This document shows, piece after piece, positions 25,339-37,600 of a stretch of 64,000 bases of DNA. Position 1 is the stretch's first letter. Each line of letters opens with the position of its first letter. The translations under genes were made by a program, and so were the position numbers. Source of the stretch: Pseudevernia furfuracea (taxonomy: Eukaryota; Ascomycota; Lecanoromycetes; Lecanorales; Parmeliaceae); contig JAIUPT010000020.1 of assembly GCA_022315425.1 (NCBI GenBank), positions 1,674,001 through 1,738,000 of the forward strand. The letters run 5' to 3'. The notes below the pieces were generated by a model, which ran no database searches, had not been told where the DNA came from, and was given only the letters and a program-made list of their open reading frames with translations.

Positions 25339-25833
25339 AAAGCATTTGATGCTGCTTTATTGTATATCCTTTTCGATATAGCGAGATAGATACCATCAAA
25401 AGCGGATTTCGATCTCAGTAAACGAATTTCGCAAGACCGTTGCAATCATGCACTACATATGTAAACACCAAAAATATTAAATGATTTTCCTAGAAGACGT
25501 AGAACCAATTGTAAATCCTCAGACCTCGATCGCCGGCCTCGAGTGCCAACCAATCGTTCCCATGTCTCAGAGGGACAGCGAGCCTCCGCGCGCAATGCGA
25601 ATTCATCTGCCTGTGCCTAAGATAACAAACCAAAGAACCACCCTGGAGATATATGTACGGGCAGAAAAAAGTCCGCACCAACGCCTCCCTCTTGGTATCA
25701 TTGACGAGTACGCCATCCATGCCTGTACACCCATCGTACCCTTTCATTACAACCCCAAATCCGCATCGTCTGCGGGAAAGGCCGCTCTTCTCTCCAATGC
25801 AGATGATTGGCTCGTCGTCTCTCGAATCTGTAA
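25339..25833. other. Intergenic, convergent 3' region
   Basis: This 495 bp lies between the stops of CCT7 and SPT7. Open frames on either strand are antisense extensions without a start codon or similarity. Both 3' UTRs probably lie here and may overlap. Confidence 0.5.
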
Positions 25834-28800
25834 TCACGTCGCTTCCAAGCTTTCGGGCGAGATCATACCCTCGTTCCCACTCTTCCCCTTCGGCGTAGGC
25901 GTACCCATCGTTACGTCTCCGCTAGAATCAACAGTAGCATTGACACCATTGCTCACAGCACCATTAGTAGTGGGCTTTTTCGCCGGTGTTTGCGTTTCAT
26001 TCTTGTCCCTCTCGCCTTCCTTACCGTTCTCCTTTTCCGCAACGTTCTCTTTCCCCACTTCTTTAGCTTCCCCGTCGGCCGCCTTCATCTTCTTCCTCGG
26101 ATGACCCTTTCCAGGGCCTTGCTCCTTAAGCGGTCGTTTGCGCGGACTCGTGATCTTCCCCGTTGGTGGCAAACGCGGTTTGGGGAAACGTTGCTTTTGA
26201 GGCAGATCATCATCTTCGATAAGGGGCTCGTCGTTGTTGGCATGGAGTTTGGTAAGGAAGAATTCTTGGATAAGACCGATTTGGTTAATGACGTTGTTGA
26301 TGGTAATAGGTGTAAGCGGCGGTGGTGGCGGAAGATCGGAGAGAGGGGTGGAAGAGAGAGCGCTGAATGACGTTAGCATCGATTCGTTGGATGTGATAAG
26401 TTTGGAAACCTACCTGGGATTTTGGGCTTGGTTGGCACTGCGCATACGGTTCTGTAGAAGATGTAGGGGCACGCTCAAGCTGGCCATATTGAATTCCTTG
26501 TCGAGGCCGAGGTCCTTGAAGCCAAAGAAGTCTTCGCCGAGTTCCTCAGCGAAGTCGCCGCCTACAAATTGTTCGCTGTTATCGTTGAAAGCATTAGCGC
26601 CGTCAGGGCCAGCGTCGGTAAGTGCAGGGCGGAGACTGTCTGCAAGATGGGCCTTCATTCGGTCATGCGTAACCGCAAGCTTGCTACCAGCACGATCGAC
26701 GTCTTCTGTTACATAGCTGTCGAGGGCATCAAGGTCGGCTCCGTTTTCCTGGAGAGTGTGCAAGATGATTTCCTCGTGGGTGAACCTTGCTTTCAATGTG
26801 ATCCTGCCTTCTTGTGACCCAGGCGTTGGAATTGCTACATGTGGTGCTTGTGAATACTCGTTCAATGTGCGGGCGAGCTTCGAGAAGTAATCGCCAGCCA
26901 TCTCGGTGATAGCATCCAGTGCTGCTGGTTGGAATTCTTCGAAACCGGCGTGGGCCAGGAGTTTAGCTGTAGACCGTTGTAATGCAGCTCGAGACACCGC
27001 GGGTGCCATAGGAGGACCCTCCTCGGATATGACTGTGGGTTCAACGTCTTGCTCGACAAAAGGAGCAGGTTCGTGCTTTTGGAACTGGCCTTGGTACATC
27101 TGCCCTAGTGTCAACACAGTCTTAAAACCTGAACATCAAGTTGCCTTCAAGTATACCTGTGACTGCAGCTGCATCTGCTTTACAATGCCAATTTTCGATG
27201 TGACCTTTCGTGTTTCTTGTATTTGCCGCAAATTCTTCTCGATCTTTCGTGTCAAATTGCTCTCTGGTGAAGTAAACAGCCCTTGCGGCAGAATCCGTAG
27301 GAAATCTCCCGACGGGTCCTGGACATTTCCGTCTGAGTCTTCGAGCCATTGCAACCGATTAGTGATATCAGGGATAGCGGCTAAAGTGTCATAATAGTCT
27401 GGTAGCACCCTCTCCTCTTCGCCCTCCATGCCCTCTGCAAGAGTCTCTCCGCTCGGCTGCGATTCTTCGTTTTGCCTGATCTCAGCTTCTTCCTCAGCAC
27501 TTTTCTTCCCCAATGCGCCGTCAGTGACGGCTTGCTTTTGATTCCTCAGCCATCTTCTCATTCCCAATTTTGTGCGCAGAAGCGCTGGCTCTTCAGGATT
27601 GAGACGGTCTCCTAAAAAAAGTCTGTGCCGTTCCGCAGTAACCTGCGCGCGATCCTTTTTCGTTACTTGTTTCCAGGTTTTGTACTCCAAGTCATCGTTT
27701 TCAGCTTCTTCGTTTGGGCCGTCGAAGGAAGGGACGATGCCATTTATCGAAGAATCGGCATCGATGTCCATGCCATCAGACTGTGTCCCATGTCCTAGAA
27801 TGCCGTTGATGCCTGCAGGAGTGATGGTACCAGGCGGAGGAGTCGAGAGGTCTTTCTGGCTTCCATCGATCACGCTTTCAGACTCGGCTCTCAAGTGCTC
27901 AAATTTGAGGTTACTACCCATTCCACCGGGTGCCAGGTGATTCGAGCTTGGCTTGGCTTCGGGGGCAGGTGAGCCTTCTGTTACACCGGCTGGCGCCTTC
28001 CGCGCCGTCGTTCCTTTCTTCGCCTTTTTACCTGGCGCCTTCCGTCCTCTTGAAGATATGATGGGCTCATCATCACTATCTTCATCCCCATCTATGTTGA
28101 TATCGCCGTTCTGTAGTCGACGCTCATCTGCTTCAACGTCTGCTCTGTCTCTGATGGTTATGTTAGGAATCAGGGGTACGAGCTTATCCGTCTCTTTACG
28201 CATGAACAGAGCCTTTTTGCGGAGAAAGTGCTCTGGGTTAGCGTTGTAGTTCAAGCAATTCTGCCAGATCAAATTGAGGTCCTCGACAAAATCTTGTTTT
28301 GACCTGTACGCCAAAGTTTTGAGCTTTTTCGTCATGGTTCCTAAATCCATTGGATGTTTGACGACTGTGACGAGACTTTAGCTTAGATATGAAACAGGAC
28401 GAGCCTTTGGGACTCACCATTGCCATAATCAGGCGCCTCTTTCTTGTTGACTTTTGTAAGAAATGGACCCGAGTGCTCGGTCATACCCCTTAGCTCGTTG
28501 AGGACTTTTTCCGCAGCCTCATAAAGCTCTTCCTGTCCGACCTTGTCCTCGCTTGCCCATTTGCTCCTGTTCTTCCTCACTTCGCTCATCAGTGCTCGAA
28601 GTTCAGGATCAGACGCCTTGACCTTGTCTCTGTGAGTGTCAATCATCCATATCAGGTTCTTCAGGGTCAGGCTTGATGCGCCCAAATTCGTCTGGCTCAA
28701 GGTCCCTTGCTGCGCGTTGCCTCCAAGCCCGTTGACGTTGTTCGCAGCTGCACCAGCCCCACCCATCTCGATATCAACCTGGCGCTCAGACTCCTCAAGT

Positions 28801-29516
28801 TTCTTCTGCTCCAGCATTGCATCTCTATCATTTTCCACTGTGTAGAACAATGTGTGGAAACTTCGTTTGGCTGCATCTTCAGTAGCTCTTTTGTCTTCCT
28901 CGAGCCTCTTGCGCGCCTCTTCCGTTGTCTTCACTGCCACGGTAGATGAGGTGCCTTTGGCACTAGCGGGCGTCGAGCTTGAGGATAGGCCACGAACCAT
29001 AGCAGAGGATGAGTGTGCCAAATTGACAGGGGGGCCCGTGCTTTTGAATTTAAGGGGGGAATCGTCGCCGGGTTCGTCGTCATCTTCATCCTCCGACTCG
29101 TCATAGTCATCCTCATCGATCTTCCTTGTCGGCTTTCTTGGAGGGCCCGTAGCTAGGGCTGGCGCATCTTCGAAAGGATCGTCATTAAGCTGATGGTGTC
29201 GCTCTTCTGCAATCCTAGAATTGCCATCTTTGTTTGCCCCACTTCCCCCGAACAACGAGCTTATTCGAGCCTCACTCCTAGCATACAGGTCGCGAAAGAC
29301 CGACAACCTTGGGTTTTCCTCTGCGCCAAGATCTCCTTCTATGCTGTTCATAAGGCGAGCTGCATTTGCAGGTACGGGACGGCCATTGGGTGTTGCCGAC
29401 CGGCGAGGGAATCCATGATAGCCGTTAACATGCAGTGTGTCACGTCTGCCGCTGGGGAGGGGAGTGGGCGTAGAGTTGGTATGATTTTGAGGCATCGCAA
29501 TGCCCCTCCAGCCCAC
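25834..29516 (-). CDS. SPT7: SAGA complex subunit Spt7 (bromodomain + histone-fold)
   Basis: Four exons, 28418-29516, 27157-28364, 26414-27099 and 25834-26362, give 1173 aa. A bromodomain spans about residues 340-445 (KHPMDLGTMTKKLK, then NCLNYNANPEHFLRKKA with the acetyl-lysine Asn). A bromodomain-associated histone-fold (BTP) lies at ~804-854 (SRAALQRSTAKLLAHAGFE). The C-terminal part is Pro/Lys-rich and basic. Family knowledge: Spt7 scaffolds SAGA and its histone fold pairs with Ada1. Long acidic and Ser/Pro-rich linkers match fungal Spt7. The first exon start could be the ATG at 29516 or the second ATG seven codons later. In the intron ending at 27100, the acceptor eleven bases downstream of the first AG is the one that keeps frame. 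Confidence 0.9.
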
Positions 29517-29950
29517 CGAACGCAGGGGTTACTGGGCGCTCCCTGCGGAGCAACTTCGTGGCGACTCCAATGTGCCTTGGGTCAAATGATAGCATGAAAT
29601 TGAATGGAGATGAAAGGCAGCATCTCACTGAGTTGCCTGAGAGACTTTGAAGCGATTTCAGATAGGTTGGGATGATTGTTTGATGACTGAAGATGTCCTG
29701 CTGGTTCGCCGAAGTGAGGTTGGCTGCCGACGTCTAATACTGTAAGGCTACTCTAGGTTCTGCACGGATATACTTCGGGAGTGTGTCAAGCTGTCGCAAC
29801 TCGCAAAACACATACTGTGTTCCTTGCTCTCTACTCCGCCTCACTCTTAACTTCTCACCTTCTTATAAGCTGGGTGAAGCATCTGTTATATATTTTAATT
29901 GTTCATGTCAAATCCTTAATGTAAACCTCAGCTTTCGACCTCCTTCTCCA
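29517..29950. other. Divergent promoter region SPT7 / VanZ-like gene
   Basis: This 434 bp between divergent starts has no coding frame of note. It is pyrimidine-rich close to the VanZ-like start. Confidence 0.5.
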
Positions 29951-30536
29951 ATGACAATGCGAGTCCGAATACCCTTTCTCTGTAACAATTCTTAAGCCCC
30001 CTCCAGTTCTACGAGCCTGACACTCCAGCGCAGGCGCATTCTTCCTCCTTCTCCTTGGTGCTGCATATTTAGCTCTTGGTTCCACCCAGATTCCTCAAGT
30101 CAATGATAAAATCCTGCATTTCCTCACCTTCTTCCTCCTAACGACCGCCTTTTACTGGATTCTCGATACGACTAGGCGCAGGGTTCTCAACTTCACTCTC
30201 CTTGTCGTTACGCTTGGACTTGGACTTGGTTCCGAAGCGCTGCAAGGCCTGCTCCCCAATGGCCGGCAATTCGATCCTCTCGACATCGCAGCCAACGTCG
30301 TCGGGTCACTCTTGGCGCTAGGATTGTGCACGCTGTATCACAAGCGTATGCTTGATCGGAGAAGGAGAGCAAAGGGATACTCGACCGTACTCCAAGACGG
30401 TGAGGGCGAGGATCTAGAGCTGGGAGGACAGGAGACTGGGGTAGTTGAGGATGATGCAAGAGAGAGTAGTCCAGATGGCGAGGGAAGGCTGACGCCCAGC
30501 AGTGGCGCTGAGGAGGGGATCGAAGGGTTGAAATAA
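29951..30536 (+). CDS. VanZ-like membrane protein
   Basis: Exons are 29951-29981 and 30034-30536, giving 177 aa (or start at the ATG at 29957, two codons shorter). The 52 nt intron joins MRVRIPFLC to AFFLLLLGAAYLALG, completing the first membrane helix. About four hydrophobic segments follow (around DKILHFLTFFLLTTAFYW, NFTLLVVTLGLGLGSE, DIAANVVGSLLALGL). The VanZ-like signature DKxxHF...GSEALQGLLPNGRQFDxxDIxANxxGS is complete. The C-terminal ~60 residues are acidic and presumably cytosolic. Family knowledge: fungal VanZ-like proteins are common, but their molecular role is not established. I therefore assign no reaction. Confidence 0.87.
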
Positions 30537-31196
30537 AGTGCCCTACCCGTGAGGCTGCCCGAGACTATGTATGACTAGGCAGGTATCGGGAACGCGTTCA
30601 AATGATTGTATAAGGGACTATCCGAGTGTTTAAGTATCTTGTGCAAATTCACTATCTACCACTACAAAGAAGGCCTTTCCATTACAGCGACGGCGCTATA
30701 TCCAGCTCTTCTTGCTAATATCTCTTACTGCTGCTGCTGATGATGGTGATGATGATGATGGATTTTCATTTATCATCAAGCAGGAACTGCTCAGCTTTTG
30801 CTACCTACCTGGAATCGAATTTCGGCAAGGCCAAAAAGCCTTGAAGACCGCGTCTACCCCTCAAAAAGATGGTCTTATCTTGTGGTCAATGTGGGACAAA
30901 GGCATCGGTATTCACTTTTCGGGTCTGTTCGGTGCTGTCAAAAGTGACTTTGCTGTTAAGCGCTCATACCAGAACATCGCAGTATGCGGACATGCATGGG
31001 AAATTGCATGGGAAACTGAGATCATGCATCATTTGGAAAAGGCTTAAAACACGAACGAGCTATTTATTCCATCCGACATCGCATGACTCCGCAATCCTCG
31101 CCACCTTTTTTACTGGAGCTGCCGTTCGAGATTTCTCCTCCAGAATAGACGCGATAATCAGAGCACCACCACGACCATCGCAGACCACTCAAAATA
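30537..31196. other. Intergenic
   Basis: This 660 bp includes a short (GATGAT)n run near 30,739-30,760. Open frames across it are not protein-like, and the longest continues as a shadow of the CFEM gene. Confidence 0.5.
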
Positions 31197-31805
31197 ATGC
31201 ATCTACTTACCTCCGTTTTCCTGGCGTGTGCATCCCTCTCATTGATCCAAGCGCTGCAAAACGCTTCCACCATTCTACCAACCTGTGCTGTAAGTTAGAT
31301 ACTCTATTTGGCTCCTCACCGCTGACCGTTCAAAGCAAGGCTGCACGCTTCAAGCCTTCAACGAAAGCAGCTGCACGGCCACCAATCTCACCTGCGTGTG
31401 CAAGGACCCCACCTACGCTGCAGTATTTGACAAGTGTGAGACCAAGAATTGCACCGCTGCTGAACAAAAAGGTAGTTGGATTCTTTTTCTGCGTTTGGCA
31501 TCATTTTTCTGCAAAAGAAAAAAGTGCTGATAGCGCTAATGACAGTCACCAACGCATATGCTTTAAGTCTATGCGCCCAGGTTGGGGGATTTGGGCATAC
31601 CAATTCTACCACTTCCTCCACTGCTGCAAAGGTCAGCGGGACTGCGACGCCAACTGGTAATGGTACTATGATACCCAACAGTACCACAGTGCGTAATGGC
31701 ACCTACATGGGCACTCCGTCGCCTTTCATGTCCGGGGCCGCCAGGAGATGCGGAGCGTGGATGCTAGCAGGACTCTTGGTTGGTGGAGTGGCGGTAGCGT
31801 TATGA
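31197..31805 (+). CDS. CFEM-domain secreted / GPI-anchored protein
   Basis: Exons are 31197-31289, 31336-31471 and 31546-31805, giving 162 aa. Residues 1-20 form a signal peptide (MHLLTSVFLACASLSLIQA). A CFEM domain follows with its eight cysteines: Cys of LPTCAQGC (two), SSC, LTCVC (two), KC, NC and SLC. After it comes a Thr/Ser/Asn-rich linker with N-glycosylation sites, then a hydrophobic C-terminus (AWMLAGLLVGGVAVAL) fitting a GPI signal. Family knowledge: CFEM proteins occur only in fungi and act in haem uptake, surface structure or host interaction. The intron positions inside the domain are phase-consistent. No catalytic role is implied. Confidence 0.88.
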
Positions 31806-32863
31806 ACAAGGCCGGAGTATTCAACGTGTCATGATATAATCTAATATAATCAAAACTTGGGTTTCGGAGTTACATACGAATCATTCGCTTGGCTTCTGCT
31901 TGGCTTCTCTGCTTTTGTGGCACCAGGTGGGAAACTTCGCGCCCTAAATGCTAGCGATCATTTTTCCGTCTCCGAAAACAATCAGGAAATTCGACCTTCT
32001 CAATCTCACATATATTCTGCCTGCGGAGTCTTCGTATTTGCTATTGCCTCTGAAGCATTGAGAATTTAGCATGGCCTTTCGAGTCTGTGCGGCTCATGAT
32101 CTTGCACCTAAGGCGTTTCCAGAAAGCATTCGGGCGAAAGAGCTGACAAAGCAAAAGAATTTCGTTGCTTTGATAGACATTTCGGGGCTCAACTCAAGAA
32201 TGGAGGGAGCTTCGCCGGATTGGAAAAGGAGCCTCGAACCGGTTCGGCGACACAATGCAAAGAAGGAGAAGAAACGATAAGAAAGTTTAGCATCAGTCAT
32301 GCATAGAGAGAAGCTCGAGATACCAAGTTTGCACAGGCGAATTTTCATATAAATTGGCAAGCCTGAGTGCCCACTTATCCATTATTGTGGCATACTTTTC
32401 GAGGGGTATCAAGCCAAATGATCTGACGCTCGCCGAGGTAGCCTTCCCCTCATGACTTTTGCTCGATCCTCCTACATACAGAGATTTGAAAAATGCGGTT
32501 TCTTGAAAAATGGGCTGTCGAAGAGATCGAGATCCTTGCTATTGCCCAGATTTGCTTACAAATATCTACTCTACGAGTAGCCGGAGCCGGCCTCGCCGGC
32601 ATCTCGGCTCCATCGACATCCGTCCGGAATCCGCATTTCATTGGCATCCATCTTCATTTCTAGAGCAAGAAGAGGACAAAGAGATGCGTATATATTGTAC
32701 CCATGCCATGGCATGTCTTAAGATTTTGAAGGTCTTGGGTTACACGCATGCAGTGACACCTGATTGACCACCTTCACCGAGGAAACATTAAGGATCGACT
32801 TCGATATCCTTTCAATTTTCTTAGATATCAGACCAAAGCTTGAACAGGGACTTATTTGCCAAT
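31806..32863. other. Intergenic
   Basis: This is about 1.05 kb without a supportable gene. A 69-codon frame (32071-32280, +) lacks similarity and ends in a Lys-rich run. I regard it as chance. Confidence 0.5.
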
Positions 32864-33544
32864 ATGCGTATCCTAGTCCTCGGGGGCAGTGGCCGAACGG
32901 GCTCCTTAGTCATCGCTGAAGCCCTCGCTCGGAACCACACCGTCACAGCTATCATACGAAATCCAGTTGCCCTGGCTCCTCAGCCCAGCCTCTCAATCAT
33001 CACCGGCACACCGCTTAATGGCGCCGACATCTCCAAAGCTTTCGCCGATGCTCCGAGATCGGATCCCATCAGGGCAGTCATATCCACACTAAATACCGGT
33101 CGGACGAGCGACAACCCTTGGGCAAATACCACCTCACCGCCAAGTTTGATGGCTGACTCTGTACGCAATTCCCTGGCCGTGATGAAAGAGCACGGCGTGA
33201 AGAAGATGGTCGTCTTAGGAACGAATGGGGTTGGGAGCAGTCGGGCGAACAGCGGCTGGTTTTTCAATTGGGTCGTCGATCATTCGAATCTAAAGTTCAC
33301 GTTCGATGATCATGAGGAAGTGGAGAAGTTGTTGCAAGCAGAGGCGGAAAGGGACAGGAACTTCAAATGGGTGGATGCCAGGGCAACAGGGCTGAGCAAT
33401 GGGGAGAAAAAGGGGGTGAAGGAGTTCGGAGCAGATGGGAAAGGGGTGGGATGGTGGGTTAGCAGGAAAAGCGTTGCCGGATTTATGCTTGATGCTGTTG
33501 AGGGAAGTCGATGGGATGGACAAACCCCTGTAATTTCGCATTGA
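32864..33544 (+). CDS. NAD(P)-binding Rossmann-fold protein (atypical SDR, NmrA/SDR_a5-like)
   Basis: This is a single exon of 226 aa. The N-terminus MRILVLGGSGRTGSLV is a classic GxxGxxG dinucleotide motif after the first beta strand. Later strands (AVISTLNTG and KKMVVLGTNGVGSS) and a FKWVDARATGLSNG segment match small atypical short-chain dehydrogenases. No Tyr-x3-Lys catalytic pair is evident, so it may act as a sensor or as an oxidoreductase of unknown substrate. The start at 32864 is chosen over the in-frame ATG at 32840 because it begins exactly at the beta strand. The GFA-domain gene follows 175 bp downstream on the same strand. Confidence 0.85.
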   Translation: MRILVLGGSGRTGSLVIAEALARNHTVTAIIRNPVALAPQPSLSIITGTPLNGADISKAFADAPRSDPIRAVISTLNTGRTSDNPWANTTSPPSLMADSVRNSLAVMKEHGVKKMVVLGTNGVGSSRANSGWFFNWVVDHSNLKFTFDDHEEVEKLLQAEAERDRNFKWVDARATGLSNGEKKGVKEFGADGKGVGWWVSRKSVAGFMLDAVEGSRWDGQTPVISH

Positions 33545-33719
33545 GCGCTGGTTTATTCACCGTCATTAAAACCCCTCACTCTTACCAGTCCCGCAATCTA
33601 GCCGGCGGACATCAAACCCCCAAGTTCTTCTGTATTCATCAACAGAACATACCTGAAAGGTTTCACTGAAAGAGATTTATTTGTATTGTTTGAAGTAACA
33701 ACTGAACGAGTGCAGAATC

Positions 33720-34186
33720 ATGAGTGCAGAAGTGCTGCACAAAGGCAACTGCCACTGCGGAAAAGTAAACATTGAGGTCGTACATTCCCCCAACATCGAG
33801 CTCAGCGAACGCAATTGCAGTATTTGCGCCATGAAGGGTACGCCGGTTTGCAAAAGGCCATGACAGCTTTGAGAGCATTGTCCATCACGTCCTTACCCTA
33901 CTCTTTCAGGCTTCCAAGGCTTCACCATTGCAAAACCTGCGCTCACATCCCTCGAAGGCAAAGAGAATCTGGAGATTTACAAGTTCGGAATAGGAACTGC
34001 ACAACACATGTTCCGTAAATCCTGTGGCGCATCTCGGCCTTGACGGTACCGAGGAGCTATCCAGAAGGTTATGCCATCAGCTATAGGTGCCCTCAGAGGG
34101 ACAATGTGCGGAGCATCAATGTGACGCCGAGGGATGGGCAGAACTGGGGGGAGGAAATGGCGAAAGGAAAATTTGGGCAGCCTTAA
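33720..34186 (+). CDS. GFA-domain (CENP-V / formaldehyde-activating type) protein, probably defective
   Basis: Exons 1 and 2 are 33720-33837 and 33910-34014, linked by a good intron. They encode KGNCHCGKVNIEV and RNCSICAMKG, two of the zinc-binding parts of a GFA domain. The third zinc motif should read FCKxCG. Here the unspliced frame reads FRKSCGASRP and then stops, and the conserved continuation (YAISYRCPQ ... DGQNWGEEM) is in another frame. A 50 nt GT-AG segment (34015-34064) could be spliced out, giving a 114 aa protein with QHMF-QGYAISYRC but without the third Cys motif. The first Cys of that motif is already Arg. Either a shortened protein or a young pseudogene is possible; I favour loss of function. 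Family knowledge: glutathione-dependent formaldehyde-activating enzyme fold. Confidence 0.6.
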
Positions 34187-34658
34187 AAGCCTGTGCACGG
34201 CATGTCTTTGGGTCTATCATGGACTATGTACCTTGCTTGATCCATTACCGTAGCCATCTCTCTTACACAAGTACGTGTTTGACCAGGCATCAACCATAAC
34301 TTGTGCTCCCGTGTTTGGTCTCTTAACCTTTCTGCATGGTATTCACCTCGCGAGGACATCTTCATCGTTCAATCGTACGCAGGTTCGCTGGTCCATCACG
34401 ACCCTCATTGATCTGGCAGTCTTTGCTCCGTCCAAGCGACAGCAGGCTTGCTCTACTTGTGTTCAGCAAGGTCCCACTCACCACGTCTTCAAATTAGTCG
34501 AGCAGACTACCGACCTACTCGGTACCAGTCTGAAAAGTACGGAAGCTCCCTAGGTTAGAAATCTTACTGCGGCTGGAGGCGGTGAAGAAGAAGTGAAGGG
34601 AATACGTCGTGGGTAAATGTTTTCACTCGATCCAAGCTTGGACACAGCTTTCTTGTAA
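34187..34658. other. Intergenic
   Basis: This 470 bp lies between two convergent genes. I see no supportable gene. Confidence 0.5.
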
Positions 34659-37600
34659 TTACCACCCCTTTTCTGCTGACTGAGCACTACCGTCTAGGTA
34701 ATGAAATACTCCTTTCTCGGCTCCATTCTCCAGAAGTAGCTGCTGAATACTTTCATGATTGGCAGCGGCGGCCAAATACCTAGCAGTAGCCATATCGTCA
34801 GTCTTAGCATTCACGTCTACTCCTGCTTCTACTAGCATCCGTACGACGTCTTCTCTCCCCAACACTGCCGCTAGGTGTAGCGCAGTGTAGCCGCCATCAC
34901 GTCTCGCATCTGTTTCAGCGCCCACATCAAGCAGCATGCGAACAATATTGGCGTGACCCCCCATGGCTGCGCAGTGGAGAACGGTCATTTCTCTTATTGT
35001 GGTTGCTGAAATATGAACCCGTACATCTCCCAGCAGTCGTCGCATTAGTCGTTCATCTCCTGTTTTGGCCGCGTCATGAATCAACATATTCCCTGCCTTG
35101 TCCCGCGCATTTGGGTCTGCGCCCTTGTCCAGAAGTAGTTCCATAGCCACTATATGTCCTTGATCTGACGCGCAATGCAAGGGAGTGCGTCCGAAGTTAT
35201 CTCTCAAGTTGATGTCCATACCGCTACTTAGTAGAAACCTGATGCTTTCGCACTGTCCTGCTTCGGCAGCACAGTGAAGCGCTGTTCCGTACCAGTTTGC
35301 CTTCATAGGGTCTGCTCCTCGACTCATAAGTAATTTTACTAGATCCACGTGGCCAGCAGAGGCCGCCCGGATCAGTGCGGTAGTACCAATATCGGTTGCG
35401 GCATCAATATCAATGTCTCCCGAGTCTAATATCCTGCATGCTGCAGTTTGCAGCCCGAAATTACAAGCACAGTGGAAAGCATTGTGACTATTCACTTCGT
35501 CTGGATCCCAATATTCCGCCCGATATCCCTGCGAGAAACGTTGTATTTGTATGGAGAGAGCTCGGCGGGGCGGAGAATAAAGCAATTTGAGTGCCAGTCC
35601 GTAGATTCGGTCGCAGTGTGAAAATCGTACATGATGACCCCAATAGGTGGATGCATAGCGAAGGAGGGGAAAGTCTTTCATTAGACGCTCGATTGAAGCT
35701 TCGACCTCGCAACAACCGAGGACGAAGTCGTCCAAAAAAAGATAGGTAATGCAACTCTCCGCAATTTGGTCTTCTCCCGAGGGAAAAATTTCTTCTCGTT
35801 GATCCCGAAAGAACTCTTGCAAAGCATAATGTACCAGACGGATACTCGAGCTCTCCTGATCAACCGTTACTAAACCCATGCAACACTCCACCATCACATT
35901 TTGTAAGGGCCGACGTCTTGGATCCAAGGAGGTGTTGCCAAACTTGACGGCCATTGCTTCACTCAATTCTGCTACAGTCAATGGGCCCTGGGCGTGAGAT
36001 ATCCACAATAAAATTTTCATGCCCAGTCGCCTTCGGCCGTCTGGCTGCCTTTGGATCCTTGCGAGTGTCTGGTTGAAAGCTTGGTGCAGGTCATGCGGCA
36101 TAGTTTCAAGTGCGTCTTCCATCTCCCCAGCAGTGGGCTCGCTAACAATGCTTTGAATCTGCAAGGCGGGCAGCAGGAACCTAGATCGAAAGTGAGAGGC
36201 TGTTTTTCAATGAACACGGCTATGTTAAGGAAATGGTCGGCATACATCTTTTGGGCACCTTTTGCGATTGTCTCGACGAGATGTAGTTTAAAACCCTCGT
36301 CGATAATATCTGCGCTGCTACTGTCCTCTATCCTTCTTCGCAGATACTTCCTCAAATCCGCATCGCTGGCCTCAACAGTAATTTGAGGGGCTGGGTCGAA
36401 GGCCTTCTGAATGTCTTCCGGATAAGGGCGGCTAGTGACGAACAGCCGGATACTTGGGGTTTGTTGTAACGTAGCTAGGAAAAGCAGGAAGCGTTTCCGA
36501 CTTGTTCTCTCATCACATTCGTCGAGAGCGTCAATAGCAATGAAAGTCTGATCGAAATTCTGACATACCTCCAACAGTGTGAGCTCAAGGTCTTCTACTT
36601 GTGGCCTTCGATTCTGCTTCCTGAACTTCTGGTAAAGCTCTAATAGCGATGGTGGAAGTACGGGATGTTGAGAAGCGACTTGTCTTAGAAGGCTTGCGAT
36701 TACATTCTCCGGCGATTGACTTCTCTGATCTTGATAAGCGAAGTATACGAAGCCTATGGCAGCTTTCTGGCCAAGGTATTCATCCCTCAATCGATCGATG
36801 ACTAAAGAGCTATGTTACGTCAGCTCCTGCAGATAGAACTACAACGAACTTGAACGAACGTCATGACGGATTTTCCAGAACCTTGGATGCCGTTGCACCA
36901 TAATACGCTCGGCAAGTCTACACCCGTGCGCCAGGTTATGAATTCTTCGGTATTCGTTAGCCACTCACCCGTCTCTGCTACCCGTGGCATGCGAATGGCA
37001 TTGTGTTTGCTCTCGTTCTCAAAAGTCGAAATCCAGTCTAGGATTTTTTCGCGTTCCTGGGATCTGCGATCATTTTGCAATATCTGTGTCTGCTCTGCGT
37101 CGCGCCTTTGTCAGTTCTAAACATGTCTAGGATAATGACGACGAACTTGACTAGCGGCAGCACGAAAGAGAACTAAGGTAGCCAAAGCACAAGCTTAGAA
37201 GAGAGGCATGGATCCACGAGAATATCACCACTTTCAGGTATACGGCTGTAGAACTGTAACATATTACCTTTGACCGAAAGCTCGAGAGATGCTGTACTAT
37301 GGCTAATCTCCGTTAACGTTTGGAAAGTCTCCAAATGCTTTTGCAAGACTTCAACGACATCCTCGGACGTTTTTGAGAGTAGCGCACTTGCAGAGTCAGA
37401 TATTGATTGAGCTTGGGTGTCTTGAAGACCATCAGAGCCTCACCATTCATCAACTGTCATGGCAAATTGGATGCATTGGGCAACGGCCCTTAATTCTTGC
37501 ACTGACTGACGGTGCTCCTTTTCGTTCAGAGGCCACAAGGCTCGGTTCAAGCGACTCTTTGCAGTAGCGTCTAACTTCTTATGCAGTACTTCCAATTTAG

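Noticed and set aside
25490..25837. 115-codon minus-strand frame after SPT7
   Set aside because: It begins at a non-ATG codon, overlaps the SPT7 stop and has no protein-like composition. It is most likely 3' UTR.
25481..26379. Plus-strand frames opposite SPT7 exon 4
   Set aside because: Low-complexity antisense shadows of the basic, Pro/Lys-rich Spt7 tail.
30869..31660. 263-codon plus-strand frame
   Set aside because: It reads through the CFEM gene and its introns in another frame; the spliced CFEM protein explains the region.
37387..37443. In-frame TGA in the NLR-like gene suggesting a pseudogene
   Set aside because: The 57 nt segment has a GTGAGG donor, a CTGAC branch and a CAAG acceptor. 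Removing it gives the conserved CALLSKTSEDV sequence, so it is an intron.
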